DNA from: Chitinimonas_A lacunae
GTDB taxonomy: Bacteria > Pseudomonadota > Gammaproteobacteria > Burkholderiales > Chitinimonadaceae
Direction: 5' to 3'
Length of the DNA stretch: 64,000 nt
NCBI RefSeq assembly: GCF_042650885.1
Contig: NZ_JBHSBU010000001.1
Coordinates: 4,340,001 to 4,404,000, forward strand
Position numbers and translations under genes: made by a program. Under the pieces are notes generated by a model. The model worked only from the letters and a program-made list of their open reading frames with translations. It was not told the DNA's origin and did not search any database. Shown here in pieces: positions 50,956 to 58,182 of the stretch (its first letter is position 1; each line of letters opens with the position of its first letter).

Positions 50956-53025
50956 TCAGGCGGCCACCACCTGGGCGATCGGCTCGCTGAGCGTGGCACT
51001 GCGCAGCCGGCCCAGCGCTGCCACATCGATGATCAGGGCGACGCGGCCGTCGCCCAGAATGGTGGCACCCGACAGGCCCACCACGCGGCGGTAATTGGCT
51101 TCGAGATTCTTGACCACCACCTGCTGTTGCCCCAGCAATTCATCGACCCACAGTGCCAGCCGCTGCCCGGCCGCTTCGATAATCACCACGATGCCGGTGG
51201 TCGGGTCGCTGCTGCGCGCCGTGGTGCCAACGACTTCGGCCAGCGACAGCAAGGGCAGATATTCGGCCCGCACCTGCACCACCCGCCCGCGCCCGGCCAC
51301 GCTGCGGGTCTGGCTGGTGTTGGGCTGGAGCGATTCGAGAATCGAATTGAGCGGCAGGATGTAGGTTTCGCCGCCGACGGCCACCAACATGCCGTCGAGA
51401 ATGGCCAGCGTCAGCGGCAGCTGGATCTGCATGGTGGTGCCGATGCCCTGGTGCGAAGCGATGCCGACATCGCCGCCCATTGCCTGGATATTGCGCCGGA
51501 CCACATCCATTCCCACGCCCCGTCCCGATATGTCGGTCACCGTCTCGGCGGTGGAAAATCCCGGCTCGAAGATCAGTTGCCAGACTTCCTGGTCAGGCAG
51601 GGTGTCGCTGACCGGCAGGCCATTGGCACGCGCCTTGGCCAGAATCCGTTCACGGCTGAGGCCGGCGCCGTCATCGCGTACCTCGATCACCACATTGCCG
51701 CCACGATGAAAGGCACACAGCGTCAGCAAGCCCTGTTCGGGCTTGCCTTGGGCCCGTCGCTGCATCGGTGACTCGATACCGTGGTCAAGACTGTTGCGCA
51801 CCAGATGGGTCAGCGGATCGACCAGCTTCTCGACAAAGCTCTTGTCGAGTTCGGTCTGCTCGCCCAGCATGCGCAGCTCGACCTGCTTGCCGAGCTTGGC
51901 CGCCAGATCGCGCACCACGCGCGGAAAGCGGTTGAAGACCGAGGAGATCGGAATCATGCGGATCGCCATCACCGCTTCCTGCAGTTCGCGGGTATTGCGC
52001 TGCAACTGCTCGATACCGCCATGGAGCCGGTTATGCACCAGCGGATCGAGCAGGCCGGCGCTTTGCGCCAGCATCGACTGGGTGATCACCAGCTCGCCCA
52101 CCAGATTGAGCAGCAGATCGACCTTGTTGACATCGACCCGTATCGTGCCGCTCTCGGCCCGGCTGCGCGGTGCCGGTTCGGGACCGCTTGGCTCGGTGCC
52201 GTCGGCCACTTGATCGATGGCCGGAGCCGGTGGGGGTGACGGCGGGGCTGGCGCGTGTTGGGCCAGCGGTTCGAAAAAGCCGTAAGTGCTGCCTTCGCTC
52301 TCGGCTGGCGCGGGCGCTGCGGGGTGAAGGTGATCGAACAGGCCCCACTGCGGGGTTTCCTGATAGACCGGGGCAGAGGCGGGCAGCCGGTACAGATGGG
52401 TCCGCGAAGGCGGCAGCAGAAAAGCTAGTGCTTCGGTCAGCGGACGCAGGTTGTCCGGACCGAGCAGTTCAGTGCGCAGATGCCGTTCGCCGTGTGGATT
52501 GCCATCTTGATGGCAGCCTATCAACTGGCCATGCTGGTTGAGCAGATCGAGCAAGGGGCCGACTTCATCCTGGGGACGCAGATCGAAGCGGATTTCCCAG
52601 CGCACCTGGGCCTCATGCGGCTTGGCCGGGGTGTCGTGTTCCTGCTGGAGCCGCAATAGCGCCGTGAGGACCTCGGACAGCGCCAGTGGATCGGCGATCG
52701 CGCCGTCGCGGTGCTGCGCCACCATGGCCCCGAGCACATCGCGGGCGCGCAGAAACAGGTCGACCATCCCGGTGTTGAGCGTCAGGGTGTGCTTGCGTAC
52801 CCGGTCGAGCAGGCTTTCCAGGATATGGGTCAGTTCGCTGATATCGAGAAAACCGAAGATGCCGGCAGCGCCCTTGATCGAGTGGGCGGCGCGGAAGATG
52901 GCGTTGAGCGACTCGGTATCGGGGTGGGCCAGGTCGAGTCCGATCAACAGCGCTTCGAGATTGGCCAAATGCTCTTCGGCCTCGTCAAAGAACAAGGGGT
53001 GGAACTGCGACAGGTCCTTTTCCAT
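50956..53025 (-). CDS. cheA: Chemotaxis histidine kinase
   Basis: A 689-residue CheA with P1 HPt domain (phospho-His in FRAAHSIKGAAG, about residue 48), a second short conserved region (about 140-225), P3 dimerisation, P4 ATPase (LVRNSLDHGIESP, GRGVGMDVVRRN), and P5 CheW-like domain (LPLTLAILDGMLVAVGGETYILPL). It phosphorylates CheY and CheB. It starts six bases after the cheY stop, implying coupled translation. Confidence 0.96.
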   Translation of the reverse strand: MEKDLSQFHPLFFDEAEEHLANLEALLIGLDLAHPDTESLNAIFRAAHSIKGAAGIFGFLDISELTHILESLLDRVRKHTLTLNTGMVDLFLRARDVLGAMVAQHRDGAIADPLALSEVLTALLRLQQEHDTPAKPHEAQVRWEIRFDLRPQDEVGPLLDLLNQHGQLIGCHQDGNPHGERHLRTELLGPDNLRPLTEALAFLLPPSRTHLYRLPASAPVYQETPQWGLFDHLHPAAPAPAESEGSTYGFFEPLAQHAPAPPSPPPAPAIDQVADGTEPSGPEPAPRSRAESGTIRVDVNKVDLLLNLVGELVITQSMLAQSAGLLDPLVHNRLHGGIEQLQRNTRELQEAVMAIRMIPISSVFNRFPRVVRDLAAKLGKQVELRMLGEQTELDKSFVEKLVDPLTHLVRNSLDHGIESPMQRRAQGKPEQGLLTLCAFHRGGNVVIEVRDDGAGLSRERILAKARANGLPVSDTLPDQEVWQLIFEPGFSTAETVTDISGRGVGMDVVRRNIQAMGGDVGIASHQGIGTTMQIQLPLTLAILDGMLVAVGGETYILPLNSILESLQPNTSQTRSVAGRGRVVQVRAEYLPLLSLAEVVGTTARSSDPTTGIVVIIEAAGQRLALWVDELLGQQQVVVKNLEANYRRVVGLSGATILGDGRVALIIDVAALGRLRSATLSEPIAQVVAA

Positions 53026-53031
53026 GGCCGG

Positions 53032-53397
53032 TCAGCCGAGCAGGCGGCGAGCAACATCGATCAGGGTCTGGGGCTGGAAGGGCTTGACGATCCAGCCTGT
53101 GGCGCCGGCGGCCCGGCCGAGTGACTTCATATTGTCGCTCGACTCGGTGGTCAGCATCAGGATGGGCTTGCTGCGGTACTCAGGCAGGGCACGCAGGGTC
53201 TTGATCAGGGTCAGGCCGTCCATGCCCGGCATATTCTGGTCAGTCAGGATCAGATCGCACGGCTTGGCCTTGGCCTGGGCCAGTCCGGCATCACCGTCGG
53301 CAGCTTCGAGCACCTCATAACCGACGCTTTTCAGGGTAAAGCTCACCATTTGACGGATCGATGCGGAGTCATCGACGGTGAGAATGGTTTTTTTCAT
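53032..53397 (-). CDS. cheY: CheY-like response regulator
   Basis: A 121-residue single receiver domain: TVDDSASIRQM (acidic pocket), LILTDQNMPGMDG (phospho-acceptor Asp), MLTTES (Thr/Ser) and WIVKPF (Lys). Begins at ATG 53397 with GGAGG ribosome site. The first letter of QNMPG instead of the usual xxMPxM form matches CheY proteins of operon-type clusters. Signals to the motor or to another output. Confidence 0.92.
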   Translation of the reverse strand: MKKTILTVDDSASIRQMVSFTLKSVGYEVLEAADGDAGLAQAKAKPCDLILTDQNMPGMDGLTLIKTLRALPEYRSKPILMLTTESSDNMKSLGRAAGATGWIVKPFQPQTLIDVARRLLG

Positions 53398-53451
53398 TGC
53401 GGACTTGCCTCCTTGGTACGGACACGGCGGGCGAGAGGCCACCGATGCCGA

Positions 53452-54603
53452 TCAAAACAATTCAAGCTCCCCATGCTGGACCGTGCGTTGGACGACCGGG
53501 TTATGCCGCACCTTGGCCGGCGCGGCATGCAAGGCAGCCTGTAGATCGGCCAGGGCCTCGGCGTCGGGCTGGGGCTGGGCCAATACCGGCCGGGCCGATT
53601 GCGACAGGATGCTCAACTGCTCCAACCGCTGCTGGGCGTGGCCGAGCAATTGGTTGAGCAGGTCCTGGAACTGCAAGGCCATGGTGGCATCAGCGATCCC
53701 CTCCTCGGTCTGGCGGGCCATTTCGCCAAGTACGTGCAGGGCATCCAGTTTGTCGCTGTGGACACGGCGCAGCTCTTCGGTGGTCTTGCTCATCTGCTGG
53801 CGGGCGTCGTCGGCCATATTGGCGTCGTGTTGCGACAGCCGGGCCACCACGCGACGCATGCTGTCGATGGCCATATGGACGGCTTCCATCCGCTGGCGGA
53901 TCTGTTCGCTGAAGGCGCGGGTGTAGTCGGCGAGCTTGAGCACTTCTTCCGCCACCACCACAAACCCCCGACCCGCCTCGCCGGCGCGGGCGGCTTCGAT
54001 ATTGGCGTTGAGCGACAGGAAGTGGGTTTTCTGGGCGATGGTATTGAGCCCGGTCAGAATCTGGTCCATGCCGCCGACCTGCTGGGCGATCTCTCCCATG
54101 CTCTGGTCGATGCGCTGGGCCGCCTCGCTGGCGTTGTCGATCTGGCGGTCGAACAGGGCGACGGTGCGACTGATGTCTTCGAGCAGCGCATCGAGCTGGG
54201 ATGGTCCTTCGCGCGAGCCACCCAGCGTGTCGAGCGCCACGGCGCGCTGTTGCCGGGCGCTGTTGGCCATCTGGGTAAAGCTGCTGGTGAGCCGATGGAT
54301 CGCGTCTTCGAGTAATTCACGCGCCCGGGCCAGTTCTTCCTGACCGGTGATGGATTCCTCGGCCACCAGGCTTGCATAGCTGACCACCGCCTCCTGACTC
54401 GGTGGTGTGCTCTGGATGACGGGGTCGGGTGGCGCTAACGGTGCGGGGCGGCTCCAGAAGGGAAGCGCCAAGGCAAGCCAGGCGGGCAGTGCCACCCACC
54501 AGGCGTCCAATCCTGCCACGGCCAGGCCGATTCCGAGCAGGACAGCCGGCAAGGCGATGCTTGCCCATCCTCCTGCGGTGCTCAGGTAGTGCTTGATGCC
54601 CAT
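53452..54603 (-). CDS. Membrane-anchored methyl-accepting protein without periplasmic sensor
   Basis: A 383-residue protein. Two closely spaced N-terminal helices (about 12-50: IALPAVLLGIGLAVAGL and WVALPAWLALALPFW) leave almost no periplasmic domain. The signalling hairpin is recognisable: GLNTIAQKTHFLSLNANIEAARAGEAGRGFVVVAEEVLKLADYTRAFSEQIRQRM. It likely senses a cytoplasmic or membrane signal and is the first gene of the chemotaxis operon. AAGGTGG precedes ATG 54603. Confidence 0.85.
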   Translation of the reverse strand: MGIKHYLSTAGGWASIALPAVLLGIGLAVAGLDAWWVALPAWLALALPFWSRPAPLAPPDPVIQSTPPSQEAVVSYASLVAEESITGQEELARARELLEDAIHRLTSSFTQMANSARQQRAVALDTLGGSREGPSQLDALLEDISRTVALFDRQIDNASEAAQRIDQSMGEIAQQVGGMDQILTGLNTIAQKTHFLSLNANIEAARAGEAGRGFVVVAEEVLKLADYTRAFSEQIRQRMEAVHMAIDSMRRVVARLSQHDANMADDARQQMSKTTEELRRVHSDKLDALHVLGEMARQTEEGIADATMALQFQDLLNQLLGHAQQRLEQLSILSQSARPVLAQPQPDAEALADLQAALHAAPAKVRHNPVVQRTVQHGELELF

Positions 54604-54996
54604 ATGCCCACCTTGCTGTGTTTTTGCGAGCGTTGCCAGACGGCGTGCTGAAAACTGTTGGCTTGAATATAGGAAACGTCGCTCGGGAGTTTCTAGCCGA
54701 GCAAAAAAATAATTGTTCCGGCACAGGCAGTGAAGGGCATTTACCGCAATAGCTGAGTGTCCGGTTTTGTTAAAAAATCAGGAAAAATGCCTGCAAGATA
54801 TGGGGCTTTGATCATAAAAAAATAAAATATATTTTTATCGGCGCTTACTGGCTCGACTGGTATTTCGAGCCGGCAGATTTGACGGGAAAGCCACAATGTC
54901 CCGGCCAGCATCGCTGTCATGCCCGCTGATACCGCAGTCTGGAAGCGACCTATCTATACTCGCGATCCATGACTGGTCGATTGCTAAGGTGGGCCA
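54604..54996. other. Divergent promoter region of the chemotaxis operon
   Basis: About 390 bases containing A/T-rich repeat copy 7 (54768-54842) and presumably promoters in both directions. TATACT (54954-54959) could be a -10 for the plus-strand gene. No flagellar sigma-28 promoter is convincing by eye. Confidence 0.4.
54768..54842. repeat. A/T-rich dispersed element, copy 7
   Basis: CAGGAAAAATGCCTGCAAGATATGGGGC followed by CATAAAAAAATAAAATAT. Shares the TGCAAGATA core and the A-rich tail with the other copies. Confidence 0.5.
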
Positions 54997-56091
54997 ATGA
55001 ATGCCGTTGAGGTGGATTTCTCCCTATTACCCGACGTCGTCACCGAGGTGCAGGAACATTTGCCACAGCTCGAACGCGATCTGCACCAATTGGTGCATAC
55101 CCCCGATTCGGCCGAGCTGCTGGGCAGTGCGTTCCGGCATATGCACACCATCAAGGGAGACTTCGGCTATTGCGGCGCCACGCCTTTGCTCGAATTCGTC
55201 CATCGGCTCGAGAGCGTGCTCCAGGCAATGCGCGATGGCCGCTTTCTCTGTTCGGCACTGGTGGCTGAAGCACTGTTGCAAAGCATGGACCTGGTTCAGT
55301 CGATCATGCTGAATCTGGCGCAGGACGAGACCTTCAGCGAAGTCCCGAGCGAGCCGCTACAGGGCCTGATCGACCGGCTGGCGAGTGCGAGGTCGCAGCA
55401 GGCGGCCGATCAGGTGGCGCGGCTGGTGTTGTTGGGTCTGCATGGCACCTGGCTGGAAGAGGAGAACGGCCAGCCGCCACCTCCGCCGCCTTCACCAGAA
55501 AACCTGGCGCGGGCCTGGGCCTTGGGTCAGCAACTGGAGCTGGCGCTGCTGGCCCGCCGGCCGGACTGGCGGGGCCGTGCCGCGACACAGCAGGCGCTGG
55601 TGCTGGCGCTGAACCGTTGCTATCCGAATCCGGTTGACGAGGAGACGCTGAAGCTGGCGGTGTGCTGGCACGAGGTGGGTCTGCTGGCCTTGCCCGATTC
55701 ACTGCTTTACCAAGCCCCGCAGCCTTCTCCCAGGGCACCCGAGTGGGCGGCCTATGCAGCCTATCCGGGACGCAGCGCCGCCTGGTTGCTCGCTGTTGCC
55801 GCCGATTGCCTCGAAGCCGCCCAGATCGTGCGCCAGCACCGCACCTGGGCCAATGGCAAAGGCATCCCCGACCCCGAACACAGCGGCGCCCCTCATCGTG
55901 GCGCCTTGATGCTGGCCTGCGCCGACCTGTTTCATGATCGCGTTGCCGGTCTGCAAGGCGAGGAATACCGGCGTGGCGTCCTGCGCACCCTGTTCGATGT
56001 CAACGCGGGCCTCGATACCCGTTTCGATGCCTTGCTGGTCAATGCCTTTGCCGCCGTGGCGAAGGATTTTCTGGTGCCGCAGGGAGAATAG
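54997..56091 (+). CDS. HPt protein fused to a degenerate HD-GYP domain
   Basis: A 364-residue protein. An N-terminal histidine phosphotransfer domain (about 1-115) has phospho-acceptor H50 in RHMHTIKGDFGY. A Pro-rich linker (160-168) leads to an HD-GYP-like C-terminal half: VCWHEVGLLALPDSLL aligns with the LLHDIGKIGIPDSIL region but has HE instead of HD, IVRQHRTWANGKGIPD aligns with IVRHHHERWDGKGYPD but lacks one His and has GIP for GYP. The c-di-GMP phosphodiesterase residues are therefore incomplete. It is divergent from the chemotaxis operon and may take phosphate from CheA. Confidence 0.7.
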   Translation: MNAVEVDFSLLPDVVTEVQEHLPQLERDLHQLVHTPDSAELLGSAFRHMHTIKGDFGYCGATPLLEFVHRLESVLQAMRDGRFLCSALVAEALLQSMDLVQSIMLNLAQDETFSEVPSEPLQGLIDRLASARSQQAADQVARLVLLGLHGTWLEEENGQPPPPPPSPENLARAWALGQQLELALLARRPDWRGRAATQQALVLALNRCYPNPVDEETLKLAVCWHEVGLLALPDSLLYQAPQPSPRAPEWAAYAAYPGRSAAWLLAVAADCLEAAQIVRQHRTWANGKGIPDPEHSGAPHRGALMLACADLFHDRVAGLQGEEYRRGVLRTLFDVNAGLDTRFDALLVNAFAAVAKDFLVPQGE

Positions 56092-56226
56092 CGCCGAGGG
56101 ATCTTGGCTGAGCATTCCTGCGTGCGGCTGATCACCCCGTCAATCAATTGCCCAAAGTGGCTTAGCAGGCTTGCGCGACCAGCCGGGGTTACTGGGCTGG
56201 TTCGCGCACGGTATTGGGGATCTGGC

Positions 56227-56982
56227 TTACAGCCCTGCCTTTTCGAGCATTTTCGCCAACGTACCGTCTTTTTCCATCAGGGCCATTCCTTGATTAAAGG
56301 CGGCGAGTTTTTTCTCATAATCAGGCGCTTTCTTGGAAAGTGCGATAGTCAGGTATTTCTTCTCTATGGGCGGATCGATCCAGCTGACTTTACTGGCTGT
56401 TTCCGGAGCCTTGGTCGAAATGAGATATCGGGCCACCCCTTTATCGATCAGTGCCAGATCGATACGGCCGGAAGCGAGTTTGCGCAGATTGGTCACATCG
56501 TCACCCACTACATCCACCTTCAACTTCGCCTCATCGAAAGCCTTGGGGTTGGCATAGTCTCTTACCGTCCCGACGGTATAAGGCTTAAGGTCGCTCAGCG
56601 ATTTGTAGCTGATGGGTTTGTCGTTGCGCATATAAAGCCCGACCTGGGTCTGGGCAACGCGATTGGAAAAGACGAACCACTGTTCCCGCTCGGTGCTGGG
56701 CCATAGTCCGGCCACCCCATCGACCCGGCCTGCCTTGGATTCGTGCATCAACCGCGCCCAGGGAAAGAAGCTGATCTTGGTGCTGTAGCCCACCCGTTTG
56801 AATGCTTCGTGGGCAATGGCGACCACGATGCCCTGGTCGGGCATGGTGGCGCTCATATAGGGAGGGAATTCTGAGGTGGCGAGATGGACGCTTTCGGCGG
56901 CAAGCGCCGAGGAAATCATCGAGATGCCTGATAAAACCACGGTGCCGGTGAGCAGTAGACGACGAAAGCCTGTAGTGACCAT
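56227..56982 (-). CDS. Family-3 periplasmic solute-binding protein
   Basis: A 251-residue exported protein with signal peptide (RLLLTGTVVLSGISMISSALAAE). ATSEFPPYMSATMPDQGIVVAIAHEAFKRVGYSTKISFFPWARLMHESKAGRVDGVAG matches SBP_bac_3, and ALIDKGVARYLI and AAFNQGMALMEKDGTLAKMLEKAGL the C-terminal lobe. Ligand probably an amino acid or similar; no permease genes are adjacent, so it may be a sensor partner or serve a transporter elsewhere. Confidence 0.85.
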   Translation of the reverse strand: MVTTGFRRLLLTGTVVLSGISMISSALAAESVHLATSEFPPYMSATMPDQGIVVAIAHEAFKRVGYSTKISFFPWARLMHESKAGRVDGVAGLWPSTEREQWFVFSNRVAQTQVGLYMRNDKPISYKSLSDLKPYTVGTVRDYANPKAFDEAKLKVDVVGDDVTNLRKLASGRIDLALIDKGVARYLISTKAPETASKVSWIDPPIEKKYLTIALSKKAPDYEKKLAAFNQGMALMEKDGTLAKMLEKAGL

Positions 56983-57238
56983 CTTGCATACCCCTTATAA
57001 GTCAGAAATGGCAGAAAGCCGGGCAATCTCCTTGGCCCGGTTTATCCAGTCTTGATGATGGCCCGGCAAAATACCATCGCATTCGATGAGCCGACGACTG
57101 GCGGCCGTGCTGGCTCCCCGCTCTGAGGGTGATCTGCTTTAAAATTTTTATAAAGTTAAATATTTTGCTATTTAAGTGGGACTTGTTTGACGCTGATTTT
57201 TATTTTTCTGAGTGGCGCTTGAGTGGTCCGACGATGGC
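56983..57238. other. Intergenic region between the two binding-protein genes
   Basis: About 255 bases. A weak hairpin CCGGGC/GCCCGG (57023-57045) followed on the minus strand by TTTCT could terminate the upstream gene. A/T-rich DNA around 57136-57215 resembles the dispersed element only loosely. Confidence 0.35.
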
Positions 57239-58009
57239 TCAGAAAGACAGCTCGTCAATTCCATACTTGCCCAGAATGGCCTTGAGCTGCCCCGATTTAC
57301 GGATCGTTTCCAACCCTTGTTCGTAGGCCGCCAGATAAGTCTTGGTGTTTTTGCCGACTGGCGAAAAGCCGAGCCATAGGGCACTGGCTTTAAGGCAACC
57401 GGCCTGTCTGGGTTTCGCAAGGCGTTTTTCGTTGAGGAAATGGTTGACGACGGTGGCATCGTCGAGCACGACATCGACGCGCTTGGCTTCGAGTTTGCGG
57501 AAATGCTGGGTCAGATAATCCTCATCATGCAGAAAATCGACCTTGCCTGAGCGTTTGCCTTCGCCGTTGATGTATTCATCCACTTCCTTGGAAAAGGTGG
57601 TGTCTTTCAAAACGCTCAACCGGATGTTCTTGAGCGAAGGGATACCTTCGTATTGCCAGGTCGAATTGGCCAGTGTGTAGAAACAAGGCTGATAGCGTCC
57701 GGTCGAGCGGGCCGGGAAAACCAGATCGGGCACATCGGCCTTGCCGACCCCGCTCATGGCATCCACTTCTCCCTTGCGCACCATGGCGATCTGGCGGGTC
57801 CAGGGCACGTCGATATAGCGGACCTGCAGGCCTTTGGTGGCGAAAGCGGCGGTGATCGTCTCTATCAGTGCCCCGGGCTTGACCGGGTCGGTGCAGATAT
57901 AGGGGCACCAGGGGCTGAGCGAGACTTTGACCACTTCAGCCGCCTGAACCGCCACGGTGGTTCCATAGATCAGACCGGCTGCTAACACACTCATGCGGAG
58001 CGGGGACAT
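57239..58009 (-). CDS. Family-3 periplasmic solute-binding protein
   Basis: A 256-residue exported protein with signal peptide (SVLAAGLIYGTTVAVQAAE). VSLSPWCPYICTDPVKPGALIETITAAFATKGLQVRYIDVPWTRQIAMVRKGEVDAMSG is typical of SBP_bac_3. It is only distantly similar to its neighbour. Two extra Cys residues early in the mature protein (WCPYIC) may form a disulfide. No permease is adjacent. Confidence 0.83.
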   Translation of the reverse strand: MSPLRMSVLAAGLIYGTTVAVQAAEVVKVSLSPWCPYICTDPVKPGALIETITAAFATKGLQVRYIDVPWTRQIAMVRKGEVDAMSGVGKADVPDLVFPARSTGRYQPCFYTLANSTWQYEGIPSLKNIRLSVLKDTTFSKEVDEYINGEGKRSGKVDFLHDEDYLTQHFRKLEAKRVDVVLDDATVVNHFLNEKRLAKPRQAGCLKASALWLGFSPVGKNTKTYLAAYEQGLETIRKSGQLKAILGKYGIDELSF

Positions 58010-58157
58010 GGCCTTGTTCCTTCTGTTTGGGGAGGTCTATGGGGTTATAGAAGGTTTTGCTAGCGGGAAAGAAATCGTGACATTGCGCAGCCGGGCTGCT
58101 GCGACAGGCCGATTCTCCCGTCCTGTCGCGGCGTCAATGGCAAGGTCGAGGTGTCAG
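58010..58157. other. Short intergenic region downstream of the cas3-like gene
   Basis: About 150 bases that should carry the promoter of the binding-protein gene. Nothing distinctive beyond the MITE end that begins at 58158. Confidence 0.35.
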
Positions 58158-58182
58158 CGCATTTCCGTCTAAATCGACGTCA
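58158..58182. mobile_element. MITE-like element, left end only (copy C)
   Basis: CGCATTTCCGTCTAAATCG then ACGTC, the left inverted end of the MITE-like family. No right end follows. The TAG stop of the cas3-like gene (58169-58171) lies inside this end, so the element forms the current 3' boundary of that gene. Confidence 0.6.

Noticed and set aside
57136..57215. Further copy of the A/T-rich element between the binding-protein genes
   Set aside because: A/T-rich but lacks the TTCTGCAAG and GCAAGATA blocks.
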